DNA from: Coprobacter tertius
GTDB lineage: Bacteria; Bacteroidota; Bacteroidia; Bacteroidales; Coprobacteraceae
Length of the DNA: 64,000 bases
Direction: 5' to 3'
Assembly (NCBI RefSeq): GCF_024330105.1
Contig: NZ_JANDHW010000014.1
Span: forward strand, 1-64,000
Below are positions 8,136-17,969 of the stretch, in pieces. Below the pieces are notes generated by a model. The model ran no database searches. It worked only from the letters and a program-made list of their open reading frames with translations, and was not told the DNA's origin. Positions within the stretch are counted from its first letter, which is position 1; each line of letters begins with the position of its first letter. Made by a program: the position numbers and the translations under genes.

Positions 8136-8753
8136 ATGACTATTACACTAAGAAATGACGTTAAAATCACCGATAGTAACGTCATAGAGCATTTTAAAAA
8201 AGGAAATGAGGATGTTTTCCGTTTTATTTTCGATAAATACTATGATTATCTGTGCCTGATAGCCGACAGCTATTTAAGGGATAGTTTTATATCAGAAACT
8301 ATCGTTGGTGAAATCATTTATAATTTATGGGAAATAAGAGAGAATGTGGATATTAGATATTCTTTACGTTCATATTTAATACGAAGTGTAAAGAACCGTT
8401 GCATCAATTATCTTCAGCAAGAATATGTAAAGCGGGAAGTCAGTCTTAATCAGTACGAGGATAAAGCGGCTATAGAAGAACTTTTTTTTATCGAAAACAA
8501 GCATCCGCTGGAAAACTTATTAGAACAAGAATTAGAATATAAAATAAATGAAGTAATTAATAATCTGCCGACAGAATGCCGACAGGTTTTTAAAATGAGC
8601 CGTTTTGATAATATGAAGTACGAGGAAATTGCTGATACATTAAGTATATCTATAAATACAGTGAAGTATCATATGAAAAACGCACTGATGCAATTAAGGA
8701 TAGAGCTAAGAGATTATCTCATGTTTATTCTCGTATTATTAACACTTATTTAA
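8136..8753 (+). CDS. ECF-type RNA polymerase sigma factor of the PUL
   Basis: 205 residues, the length of the Bacteroides ECF expansion family. Region 2 is seen at residues about 18-85 ('FRFIFDKYYDYLCLIADSYL', then 'LRSYLIRSVKNRCINYLQ'), region 4 at about 140-190 ('LPTECRQVFKMSRFDNMKYE', 'LSISINTVKYHMKNA'). It directs RNA polymerase to the PUL promoter when released by the FecR protein encoded directly downstream. A hydrophobic C-terminal tail (about 190-205) is longer than usual and could lightly associate with the membrane. Has its own housekeeping-type promoter. Confidence 0.93.
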   Translation: MTITLRNDVKITDSNVIEHFKKGNEDVFRFIFDKYYDYLCLIADSYLRDSFISETIVGEIIYNLWEIRENVDIRYSLRSYLIRSVKNRCINYLQQEYVKREVSLNQYEDKAAIEELFFIENKHPLENLLEQELEYKINEVINNLPTECRQVFKMSRFDNMKYEEIADTLSISINTVKYHMKNALMQLRIELRDYLMFILVLLTLI

Positions 8754-8821
8754 TTATATTGTAACAAAATAGTAATATTAGACTGCCCCAAAATTGAAAA
8801 CGCTTGTCTTATTTTATAGAT

Positions 8822-9835
8822 ATGGAGAAAAAAATAACAAATATAGATAGTTTAATTCTTTCTTTTTTAGAAAGAACCATTTCGTCTGACGAGTTACAAG
8901 TTTTGAGAAAATGGGTAAAAGCTTCTAATGAAAATGAAAAGTATTTTCGTCAATTTCAAGAATCTTGGTTACTTTCAAACGGCGCTTTCGCAAAAAAGCG
9001 TTTTCATAAAGAACAAGCCTATCAAAACTTTCTTGATCGTATTAAAAAGAGCGATATAAATGTAACTAAAAGGCCTATCGCTTTGCGAAAAATATTATAT
9101 TATGCCGCATGCATAATACTGATTTTTGGAGCCGGTATCGGGTTACAATATGGGTTGCGAAATCATCAGAACGAAGAAGTAATGTCTTACAAGCTGGAAT
9201 CTCCCAGAAAAGCGAAAGTAAAAATATCTTTGCCTGACGGTAGCGTGGTGTGGTTGAATGCGTCCTCGTCTTTATGTTATAATAACCAATTTGGAGTGAG
9301 TAATCGCGATTTGTCCTTGCAAGGAGAAGGATACTTTGAAATCAGTAAAAATCCTCAACTTCCTTTAATGGTAACATCAGGTAATGTAAAAGTAAAAGTA
9401 TTAGGTACAAAATTTAATGTTCAGAATTATCAAGATGATGACGAAATTCGGGTAGCTCTTCAGGAAGGATCTATCGATTTTTCTGACAGTAGATATGAAA
9501 AATCAATTTTAATGAAACCCAATCAATTGATAATTTGCAATAAAAAAACGGGGGTTTTAACTTTAAAAGATATCAATACAGAATACACTAATTCTTGGAT
9601 TCATGATGATGTTTTCTTTAATGAAGAAAAATTAGGTACAATCGCCAAAGTTTTAGAAAGAGCTTTTGACGTATCCATTCATTTTGAAAATGAGGGTTTA
9701 AAGAATCTGATATTTTATGGAGATCTTAAAATAGAGGCCGACAATATTATACAGATAATGGACATAATGTCTGCTACGAATAAATTTAATTACCGATATA
9801 ATAGAGACAAAAAAGAAATTCTTATTTTTCATTAA
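8822..9835 (+). CDS. FecR-family anti-sigma factor
   Basis: 337 residues from the ATG at 8822 (the frame is open to 8804, but only non-ATG codons precede). The cytoplasmic N-terminal part binds sigma, a single transmembrane segment lies near residues 91-111 ('ILYYAACIILIFGAGIGLQY'), and the periplasmic part shows the FecR pattern ('VKISLPDGSVVWLNASSSL', 'GEGYFEIS', 'VKVLGTKFNV') and a C-terminal STN-like domain. It transmits the state of the SusC transporter, through that protein's STN domain, to the sigma factor. The pair is followed 111 bases later by an enzyme gene instead of directly by susC. Confidence 0.93.
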   Translation: MEKKITNIDSLILSFLERTISSDELQVLRKWVKASNENEKYFRQFQESWLLSNGAFAKKRFHKEQAYQNFLDRIKKSDINVTKRPIALRKILYYAACIILIFGAGIGLQYGLRNHQNEEVMSYKLESPRKAKVKISLPDGSVVWLNASSSLCYNNQFGVSNRDLSLQGEGYFEISKNPQLPLMVTSGNVKVKVLGTKFNVQNYQDDDEIRVALQEGSIDFSDSRYEKSILMKPNQLIICNKKTGVLTLKDINTEYTNSWIHDDVFFNEEKLGTIAKVLERAFDVSIHFENEGLKNLIFYGDLKIEADNIIQIMDIMSATNKFNYRYNRDKKEILIFH

Positions 9836-9946
9836 TACTTCTTTTTATCATTGACAATTTCCGATAAGGTATACATATCATATAACTATTGGTTGGTATA
9901 ATGGTAATGCAGCAATATCTGACTTATATACATAAACACGACATCC

Positions 9947-12364
9947 ATGAATATTCAACACCAATATTTAGTCAACTTTTGCTTTTTTTTTGCAATAATC
10001 TTTCATTCTTGGTCTCTTCATGCTAAAGAATATCTCATATTAGGTAGTGAACAGCAAGGATGGAAGGCATTAATCGATTCTCGAAACGGAACCCTTCAAC
10101 AGTACGAACAACGCATAAACGATGTCTGGGAAGTTATTCCTTTCAGAAAAGATACATTGGCGGGGCCATCCTGGAAAGGAATAAACTTATCGCCTGTCGC
10201 CATCCAGCCCAATACTTTTGCGGCAGAAGTGGATGGCATTCGATATATGCTTCAATACCTGCCAATGACAGATCATTTGGTGGTAGAATGTAAACTTACC
10301 AATTTGAGAGAAAAAAACTATGAACCCGAATATTCACGCCTTATTCTTGGAATTGATTCAGAAATGAGAACATTTCCCGAATGGGATACCAAATTCTTCC
10401 CTACTTTACTACGTTGTGAAAAAAATTTTACATGGGGATACTTTATGTCTCCGAGACAAATTATACTGGCTATCGGTGTAGAAGAGCCTGTAGCCTGCTA
10501 TACGATAAATTATGTCTATGAAGGTTTATTGAAATGGAAATGGGGGCATCAGGTAAAAACGGCAAGCTTAGATTTGTTGCATTGTTTACCATTACCGGAA
10601 AGACATCCTCAAAATATGTATCCGCTCAAACCGGGTGAAACTAAAAATTGGAATCTACATTTGGGAGGCATCGAGGAATTATCTGATGTAAAAAAAACAT
10701 TATCTCAATGGATACAAACTCCCATGATCGAATGCGACAAATATACGATTACCGAAAAAGAAAAATGCCGTTTGTTAATTCACAGTCGATATCCACTTAA
10801 AAATCTTATTATAAAATCTCCGAATGATGTTTTGACAGAATTACCGGTCGATACGCTTTCAGAAAACCTTTATACAGCCTATTTTGTTCCACTTGGCCAA
10901 AATGGAATTTTTCAAATCTCAGCGACAGCTTTAAACGATAAAACAGCCGAAACAAATATCTATGTACGTAATTCATGGTCATGGTATATGAAAAATGCCC
11001 GTGACTTTGTAGCAAAGAATCCTCCGCTATTTTCAAATAGCTGTGAAACTTTCTACGGATATTATACCGCATTTCTCGGTGCCCGTCATTTTCCCGATGC
11101 CGTTAAAGATCAAATGTTAGAAGCTCGGTTTTGTCGCACCCTTCCTCTACTTATAGACACTTTAAGTGGTATTCCAAAAATAGAAGCGGCTCCGGACAGA
11201 ATACAGAATTTTTCCTCCCTTATCGGTATGCTGGTAGATTTATGGGAAACAACAGAAAACCTGAGTTATCTTGAAAAAGCAGCTCAATTAGGCGATTATC
11301 TCTGTTCTGAAAAAATTCAGTCACATGATGGAGCTTACCGTTCTAAAGGGACGCATTATACAGCTGTAATATATCCTGCAAAATCTATGCTCGAACTGGT
11401 TAGAGCCGAAAAAAAATTTATCGGACAATCAAAATGGAAAGAACGTTACGACAGGCATAAAAAATCGGCATACAAAGCGATCGACGATTTGTTAATGAGG
11501 TTAGACGATATACAGACCGAAGGAGATATGACCTTCGAGGATGGAATGATAACTTGTAGTGCTTTGCAATTGGCATTGCGGGGCTTATTAGAAAAAAATA
11601 CCCATAAACGGAAACAATATGCAGATGCTGCAATTTATCTGATGAATAAACATCGGTGTCTCGAGCAACTACTAATTCCCGATTGTCGCATGCGAGGTGC
11701 AACACTTCGCTTTTGGGAAGCGCTCGATATTTACTTCGTTCCCAATCAAATTATGAATTCTCCTCACGGATGGACAGCCTGGAAAATTTACGCCTCTTAT
11801 TATCTATATTTACTGACGGGAAAAGTATATTATTTAACCGATTTCATGGATACTTTGGGAGCCTGTGCACAAATTATGGATTTGAACGGAAATTTACGTT
11901 GGGGCTTTGTTCCAGATCCTTATATAAAAGCTCAAGTCTGCTCTGAACGGAGGGATAAACGGCAGGATTGGTATCCGGTAGATTCTATTGTCGGAGAGCA
12001 ATATCTGGATATGATTAGTCCTTGGCTGCGTCCGGATGATGAATATTCGGTTTGTTCTTTCGGAAAACGAGGAGGTTCCGGGGATAATACGGTACAGGAA
12101 ATATTTAAAGCGATGGAAGAATGTACTCTTACTTCGGCTTATGTTGTCATAGACGAAAAAGGCAATATACAATGTTGGAATTGCTCGGCATGGAAAGATC
12201 AGGGAGTAATTCACATTGTACCCGATGAATCTATGATTACAGGGATACACCTGAATACATCCCGTAAAGTAAAAATTGAAACAAACTTAGCAGGAAAACA
12301 TATTCGTAAAAATATCTTCCCCGGTATGCATTGGCTTGGGAATAAACCTTTATTAATCGAATAA
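9947..12364 (+). CDS. Secreted large protein, probable (alpha/alpha)6-barrel glycan-active enzyme
   Basis: 805 residues with a signal peptide ending near 'LHA-KEYL' (residue 27). The N-terminal ~300 residues look like beta-sandwich modules; residues about 350-690 are helical with repeated Trp/Tyr-rich turns ('RMRGATLRFWEALDIYF', 'SPHGWTAWKIYASYYLYLLTG', 'RWGFVPDPYIKAQVC'), as in six-hairpin glycosidases and lyases. I cannot name a CAZy family, and no catalytic pair is certain. It stands between fecR and susC, an unusual place, and so may be expressed at a different level from the main operon. Likely trims the PUL substrate in the periplasm. Confidence 0.6.
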   Translation: MNIQHQYLVNFCFFFAIIFHSWSLHAKEYLILGSEQQGWKALIDSRNGTLQQYEQRINDVWEVIPFRKDTLAGPSWKGINLSPVAIQPNTFAAEVDGIRYMLQYLPMTDHLVVECKLTNLREKNYEPEYSRLILGIDSEMRTFPEWDTKFFPTLLRCEKNFTWGYFMSPRQIILAIGVEEPVACYTINYVYEGLLKWKWGHQVKTASLDLLHCLPLPERHPQNMYPLKPGETKNWNLHLGGIEELSDVKKTLSQWIQTPMIECDKYTITEKEKCRLLIHSRYPLKNLIIKSPNDVLTELPVDTLSENLYTAYFVPLGQNGIFQISATALNDKTAETNIYVRNSWSWYMKNARDFVAKNPPLFSNSCETFYGYYTAFLGARHFPDAVKDQMLEARFCRTLPLLIDTLSGIPKIEAAPDRIQNFSSLIGMLVDLWETTENLSYLEKAAQLGDYLCSEKIQSHDGAYRSKGTHYTAVIYPAKSMLELVRAEKKFIGQSKWKERYDRHKKSAYKAIDDLLMRLDDIQTEGDMTFEDGMITCSALQLALRGLLEKNTHKRKQYADAAIYLMNKHRCLEQLLIPDCRMRGATLRFWEALDIYFVPNQIMNSPHGWTAWKIYASYYLYLLTGKVYYLTDFMDTLGACAQIMDLNGNLRWGFVPDPYIKAQVCSERRDKRQDWYPVDSIVGEQYLDMISPWLRPDDEYSVCSFGKRGGSGDNTVQEIFKAMEECTLTSAYVVIDEKGNIQCWNCSAWKDQGVIHIVPDESMITGIHLNTSRKVKIETNLAGKHIRKNIFPGMHWLGNKPLLIE

Positions 12365-12570
12365 AATATCAACTATATTAGGTAGTTTTTCACCTCTTTT
12401 CAATGAAAATCGCTTAATTAATAAAAATTTAATCCAATTTTTTTTATATAGAGACTACACAATTTCTTCCCGTAACGGTCTTTTATATAAACCGGAATTA
12501 CTTAAATCTATGTATACTATGTTTTGATATTCCCGCTTTTTATTTTTTGAATTAATCTTATTAAAACCTT

Positions 12571-15500
12571 ATGATGAAAAAAAAATTAAGACTATTTACA
12601 TTGCTGCTATTTAGCTGGTGTACTATGGTTCAGGCACAAAATGTAACGCTTAACCTGAATAACGTGACGGTTAAAGATGCCCTCGAAGCTGTAAAAAAAC
12701 AAACCGGAAATTCTTTTTTCTTTAATGTAAATGATGTAGATATGACTAAACGTATCACTATTAACGTTAAAGACGAATCTCTTAAAAAAGTATTGGGTCT
12801 CATTTTAGAAGGACAACCATTGAATTATGAAATAAAAGATAATCATATTGTCCTTTCAAAATTACAAGAGCAAACTCAAGAAGAAAAAGAACTTCTCATA
12901 AATGGAAGAGTAACCGATGCTGCAGGAGAATTATTGATCGGGGTTAATATAGCAATAGACGGTATCGGGAAAAGTATTACCGATATGGATGGTAACTATT
13001 CCATTAAAGTGCCTAAAGGAAGTACACTTACCTTTACTTATATCGGTTACAAACCTTTCTCTGTAAAAGTGAAAGAGAAAACTACCATTAACGTAAGAAT
13101 GGAAGAAAACAGCAATGCGCTCGACGAAGTAGTGGTTATCGGTTACGGTACACAAAAGAAAGTAAATTTGACCGGAGCGATTGGTTATATCGACTCGAAA
13201 GCGATAGAAAATCGGCCGGTAGCAACACTCGGGCAAGCAATACAAGGTACGATTCCCAATTTAAATATTACATTTGGTTCTGGAAAGCCGGGAGAAGCCA
13301 CCAATATGAACATTCGCGGGTTCGCTTCCATTAACGAAGAGTCGAAACCTTTGATTCTGATAGACGGTATCGAAGGAAATATAGATAACTTGAACCCGCG
13401 TGACGTAGAATCCATTTCAGTATTAAAAGACGCATCTTCTGCTATATACGGTGCCAGAGCTCCTTTCGGCGTAGTATTAGTTACTACCAAGAAAGGGAAA
13501 AGCGGGAAAATGCAAATAAATTATAATGGACGATTCAGTTTTTCTACTGAAACGACAAATACCGATTTTATTACCACAGGTTATGACGCTGCTCGATTAG
13601 CAGATGGCTTTATGACTTCGTACAACGGAAATCCTTATACACGCTATACCGAAGACGACTATAAAGAACTGGAAGCAAGACGGTTTGACAAAACAGAGAA
13701 TCCAGCTCGCCCTTGGACCGTAATACAAAATCGTACAGGGGAAGATACCTATATGTATTATGCCAACTTCGACTGGTATAATTATCTGATCGATTCCAGC
13801 AGACCTACCTGGGATAACAACATTAGTATATCTGGTGGTACCGATAAGGTTAATTATATGGTTAGTGGGAACTTCAATACACAAACCGGTATATATGCCC
13901 AAAATGCAGACAAGTATAAAACAGGGAATCTCAGGGCTCGTTTAAATGCAGAGGTAAAATCATGGTTAACTCTTAATTTCTCTACCAGCTTCTTCTCCTC
14001 CAAGTATTCGGCTCCGGGATTGGGACATGGGAATAACCTGCCCAATTACACATTTCATGCTCTACCGTTCCTGATGCCGTATAATCCCGACGGAACTCAT
14101 GTATTCAGTAATCCGGTAATTTCGCAGCAACCGACCGACGGTGTACATATAATGACTGCCGACGGAAATTCAAAATCGGTAGATGACAAAAAGCAAATGA
14201 TCTATTCGGTTGGTGCGACTTTCAACTTGTTTAAAGGACTCTCTTTTATAACTAATTATAGCTTTAAATTAAATACGGTCGACTATATGGAGCGTACCGC
14301 TAAATCGCAATTTTCTCAACATCCGGGGATATTGGAAGATGCCGGTGGTTCACTATTCAAAAATAAGTTAAGACAGTTAAATGAAAGAACCTATTATCAC
14401 AGTATCGATGCTTATTTCAATTACGGTCGGTCATTTGGAGGTCATAACCTGAATGCTGTACTCGGATTCAACTACGAGCAAAGCGCATATAAAAAAAACT
14501 ACGCTACTAAACTAAATATTCAATCGAACAATCTAAACGATTTTAATTTGGGCGATATAGGAAAGGATGTTACGTTAGAAGGCGGACAAAACGAATGGGC
14601 TTTATTAGGCTATTTCGGTCGTTTAGGTTACGACTGGCAGGGTAAGTACCTGGCCGATGTTATTGTTCGATGGGACGCATCTTCCCGTTTCCCAAGAGAC
14701 CAACGAGCCGGGATTTTCCCCTCTTTAACAGCTGGGTGGCGAATCAGTGAAGAAAAGTTCTTCGAACCGGCTCGAAATGTCGTATCTAATTTAAAAATAA
14801 GAGGTTCAATCGGTGCATTAGGTAATCAGGCGGTAAAAGATTGTTACCTCTACTTACAAACCATCAATATGGTTCAGTTCGATAATTATCTTATCGATGG
14901 CGAAAAACTTACCTATGCACAGGTATCCCCTCCTCCTACCGCCGGCAATCTTACTTGGGAAACAATTATACACAAAAATTTGGGTATCGATGTAGGATTG
15001 TTTAACAACCGATTGACCTACAGTGCCGATCTTTTTATTCGGGATACCAAAGATATGCTTGTACCCGGTAAAGTATTGCCCGGAGTTTACGGAGCAAAAT
15101 CACCCCGTGAAAATGCAGCCGACTTGCGTACCAAGGGATTTGAAATGACATTGGGATGGAACGATAGTTTCACTCTTTTTGACAAACCCTTCAGCTATAA
15201 TCTGTCTTTGAGTTTGGCTGACAGCCGCTCGTTTATCACTAAATATGACAATCCACTGAAAGAATTCAGTAAATCGAGTTACTATGTGGGTATGGAAATC
15301 GGTGAAATATGGGGCTATCACGTTTCGGGCCTCTTCGAAACCGATGAGCAGGCAAAGGCCTATCAGGAAGCAGTAGACCATAGTTACGTTTGTAAAAATA
15401 TCCTTGAAACCGCTATCGGAGAGAACAAAGGCTTAAAAGCCGGTGACATGATTTTTGAAGACCTCGACGGCAGCGGAAGGATAGATGACGGAAAGAAAAC

Positions 15501-16053
15501 CGCCGATGACCGCGGAGATATGCGTATTATCGGTAACTCGAGACCCCGTTATACTTATAGTGGGAATGTAGGTTTTTCGTGGGCAGGTATCGACTGTTCG
15601 GCTTTCTTCCAGGGAATAGGACGCCAAAACCGTTATCCGGGCGGTAACGCTATGCTTTTCTGGGGTGGATATGCCCGTCCTTACGCTTCATTTACTCCGA
15701 TAGACTTACCTGGTAAAATTTGGACAGAAGATAATCCCGATGCCTACTTCCCGAGAATGCGCGGTTATGCAGCTCAAGGCGACCGATCTTTGGCTAAGGT
15801 AAACGATCGTTATTTACAAAATCTGGCTTATTGCCGTCTTAAAAACGTGACCATCGGTTATACTTTACCGCATTTGTGGACCGCTAAAGTGGGTATAGAT
15901 CGCGTGAGATTTTATTTTAGCGGAGATAACTTGCTTACATGGACGAAACTCAAAACCGACTATGTAGACCCCGAACAATTTTCTGCAGATGCAGATGCCC
16001 GCGTATACCCTTATGCCAAAACTTTCTCCTTTGGTTTAGATCTGACATTTTAA
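12571..16053 (+). CDS. SusC/RagA TonB-linked outer membrane transporter with STN domain
   Basis: 1160 residues. After a signal peptide (cleavage near 'VQA-QNV') comes the STN signalling domain (about 25-90), then a carboxypeptidase-regulatory-like domain (about 105-190, 'GRVTDAAGELLIGVNIAI'), the plug with the SusC signature 'NIRGFASINEESKPLILIDG' and 'VLKDASSAIYGARAP', and a 22-strand barrel ending in '...FSFGLDLTF' with the terminal aromatic. It imports oligosaccharides through the outer membrane using TonB, and the STN domain lets it signal to FecR. Pairs with SusD downstream (19 bases apart). Confidence 0.97.
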   Translation: MMKKKLRLFTLLLFSWCTMVQAQNVTLNLNNVTVKDALEAVKKQTGNSFFFNVNDVDMTKRITINVKDESLKKVLGLILEGQPLNYEIKDNHIVLSKLQEQTQEEKELLINGRVTDAAGELLIGVNIAIDGIGKSITDMDGNYSIKVPKGSTLTFTYIGYKPFSVKVKEKTTINVRMEENSNALDEVVVIGYGTQKKVNLTGAIGYIDSKAIENRPVATLGQAIQGTIPNLNITFGSGKPGEATNMNIRGFASINEESKPLILIDGIEGNIDNLNPRDVESISVLKDASSAIYGARAPFGVVLVTTKKGKSGKMQINYNGRFSFSTETTNTDFITTGYDAARLADGFMTSYNGNPYTRYTEDDYKELEARRFDKTENPARPWTVIQNRTGEDTYMYYANFDWYNYLIDSSRPTWDNNISISGGTDKVNYMVSGNFNTQTGIYAQNADKYKTGNLRARLNAEVKSWLTLNFSTSFFSSKYSAPGLGHGNNLPNYTFHALPFLMPYNPDGTHVFSNPVISQQPTDGVHIMTADGNSKSVDDKKQMIYSVGATFNLFKGLSFITNYSFKLNTVDYMERTAKSQFSQHPGILEDAGGSLFKNKLRQLNERTYYHSIDAYFNYGRSFGGHNLNAVLGFNYEQSAYKKNYATKLNIQSNNLNDFNLGDIGKDVTLEGGQNEWALLGYFGRLGYDWQGKYLADVIVRWDASSRFPRDQRAGIFPSLTAGWRISEEKFFEPARNVVSNLKIRGSIGALGNQAVKDCYLYLQTINMVQFDNYLIDGEKLTYAQVSPPPTAGNLTWETIIHKNLGIDVGLFNNRLTYSADLFIRDTKDMLVPGKVLPGVYGAKSPRENAADLRTKGFEMTLGWNDSFTLFDKPFSYNLSLSLADSRSFITKYDNPLKEFSKSSYYVGMEIGEIWGYHVSGLFETDEQAKAYQEAVDHSYVCKNILETAIGENKGLKAGDMIFEDLDGSGRIDDGKKTADDRGDMRIIGNSRPRYTYSGNVGFSWAGIDCSAFFQGIGRQNRYPGGNAMLFWGGYARPYASFTPIDLPGKIWTEDNPDAYFPRMRGYAAQGDRSLAKVNDRYLQNLAYCRLKNVTIGYTLPHLWTAKVGIDRVRFYFSGDNLLTWTKLKTDYVDPEQFSADADARVYPYAKTFSFGLDLTF

Positions 16054-16072
16054 ATAACTTTTAATAGATAAG

Positions 16073-17893
16073 ATGATGAAAAAAATTAATATATTATTTT
16101 ATATATGCTATTCTTTCCTGTTATCGGTTGCAATCGGATGCGCAGATATGCTCGACCGGTTTCCACTCGATGCTTTAGCTCCCGAAACTTATTACAACAA
16201 TGAACAGGAATTAATGAGCGCCACGAATAATTTTTATGGAATGTTCCCTGAAGCTTCTCAAGGCTATGGTGAAAGTGAAGATGTCGTGTGCGTATTTACT
16301 CTCCCCGAAGCGGTTATAGGCTCACGTACCATTCCTACTTCCGGTGGCGGCTGGAGTTGGGACTACCTGCGTAATATCAATTTTTATTTAGAACATTCAC
16401 ACCGTTGTCCCGATCCTGCCGTTCGGGAACAGTATGACGGAATCGCTCGATTTTTCAGAGCTTATTTCTATTTTGAAAAAGTAAAACGTTTTGGAGATGT
16501 ACCCTGGTATGATAAAGCGTTGCCTTCGAATGACGCAGATCTGACTAAACCGCGAGACTCCAGAATATATGTTATTAATAAAATGCTCGAAGACATCGAT
16601 TATGCCATTAAGTATTGTCCCGATAAAACAGAATTGTATAGAGTGACTAAATGGACGGCGATGGCTTTGAAATCGAGAATCTGCCTATTTGAAGGTACTT
16701 ACCGCAAATATCACGGTATTCCAGGCTACGAAGAACTTTTAGACCAATGTATCGATGTGTCTGGGGAATTTATCACTTCCAGCCCGTACTCTATATATAA
16801 CAAGGGCGATAAACCGTACCGTGATTTATTTTCTTCGATGGATGCCATTGCGCAAGAAGTGATCTTGGCAAGAGATTATGATAAAGGAAAAGCCGTGGTG
16901 CACGAAGCCAATTATAATACTATGGCATCTACTTACGGACGCCCCGGAATGAATAAGAAAGTAGTTAACAGCTATTTGATGACCGACGGTAGCCGATTTA
17001 CCGATAAAGCCGATTACGAAACCATGGAGTATTATGATGAAATGCAGAATCGTGATCCGCGTTTGACCCAAACCGTTGTAGGCCCCGGTTACATGCGCAT
17101 TAACAGCACCACCGTAGAGTCGCCTAATTTTAACTCCTCCACTACAGGTTATCAGATTATAAAATGGGTGACCGATAAAAATGGAGACGGATACATGGGT
17201 TCATCAAACGATTATATTTTATTTAGAGCAGCAGAAGTGTATCTCAATTTTGCCGAAGCAAAAGCCGAAAGAGGTACGCTGATTCAAGAAGATCTCAATA
17301 TCTCGATTAAAAAAATACGCGACCGCATAGGAATGCCCAATATCGATATGGCAGCTGCCAATGCTAATCCCGATCCTTATCTCAGTAATGTACAAACAGG
17401 ATATGCGAATGTCACCGGACCCAATAAAGGGGTAATTCTCGAAATACGGCGTGAACGTACGATCGAACTTATTCTCGAAGGCTTCCGCTATTATGACGTA
17501 ATGAGGTGGAAAGAAGGGAAAATCTTCGAACAACCTTATTTGGGAATGTATTTCCCCGAATTAAAACAGGGATCGGGAGATAACCGGTTCGATGTCTTCG
17601 ATATGAACGACGGGACTTTATTGGATAAAGATAAAGTGGATATTTGCATATATACCGGAAAGAAACCTTCGGGGGCGGCTGTAAAAAACATACGTAAATT
17701 TTATAAACTGGGTAACGAATTCCGCTTGACAAACGGATTTGAAGGGAATATCATCGTACACGATGTTAAAGACGAACCCCGTAAATGGAGAGAAGACAGA
17801 GATTATCTGTACCCTATTCCGACTCAGGAAAGAGTATTGAGCAACGGAAAAATTACTCAAAACCCGAATTGGGATGATGGCCTTAGCTTTTAA
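16073..17893 (+). CDS. SusD/RagB-family glycan-binding lipoprotein
   Basis: 606 residues. The signal sequence ends in the lipobox 'VAIGC', so it is anchored to the cell surface. The SusD pattern is clear: 'FPLDALAPETYYNNEQEL' near the N-terminus, TPR-like helices ('RFFRAYFYFEKVKRFGDVPWYD'), and the C-terminal 'RRERTIELILEGFRYYDVMRWKEG' and 'YLYPIPTQERVLSN' signatures. It forms the lid over the SusC barrel and captures the glycan. Confidence 0.96.
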   Translation: MMKKINILFYICYSFLLSVAIGCADMLDRFPLDALAPETYYNNEQELMSATNNFYGMFPEASQGYGESEDVVCVFTLPEAVIGSRTIPTSGGGWSWDYLRNINFYLEHSHRCPDPAVREQYDGIARFFRAYFYFEKVKRFGDVPWYDKALPSNDADLTKPRDSRIYVINKMLEDIDYAIKYCPDKTELYRVTKWTAMALKSRICLFEGTYRKYHGIPGYEELLDQCIDVSGEFITSSPYSIYNKGDKPYRDLFSSMDAIAQEVILARDYDKGKAVVHEANYNTMASTYGRPGMNKKVVNSYLMTDGSRFTDKADYETMEYYDEMQNRDPRLTQTVVGPGYMRINSTTVESPNFNSSTTGYQIIKWVTDKNGDGYMGSSNDYILFRAAEVYLNFAEAKAERGTLIQEDLNISIKKIRDRIGMPNIDMAAANANPDPYLSNVQTGYANVTGPNKGVILEIRRERTIELILEGFRYYDVMRWKEGKIFEQPYLGMYFPELKQGSGDNRFDVFDMNDGTLLDKDKVDICIYTGKKPSGAAVKNIRKFYKLGNEFRLTNGFEGNIIVHDVKDEPRKWREDRDYLYPIPTQERVLSNGKITQNPNWDDGLSF

Positions 17894-17898
17894 AAAAA

Positions 17899-17924
17899 AA
17901 GGGGGGCTGATGACGGCCTCCCTT
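17899..17924 (+). terminator. Intercistronic hairpin after susD
   Basis: A 10-bp stem (two wobbles) around a 6-base loop, with AAGGGGGGCT and GGCCTCCCTT arms. It lacks a good T-run on the plus strand, so it is more likely a partial terminator or a 3' stabiliser that sets the ratio of susCD to the genes after it. On the minus strand a T-run does follow. Confidence 0.5.
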
Positions 17925-17969
17925 ATAAAATAATTATAAACTATTGTTTAACACTTAATTCTTCGATTT

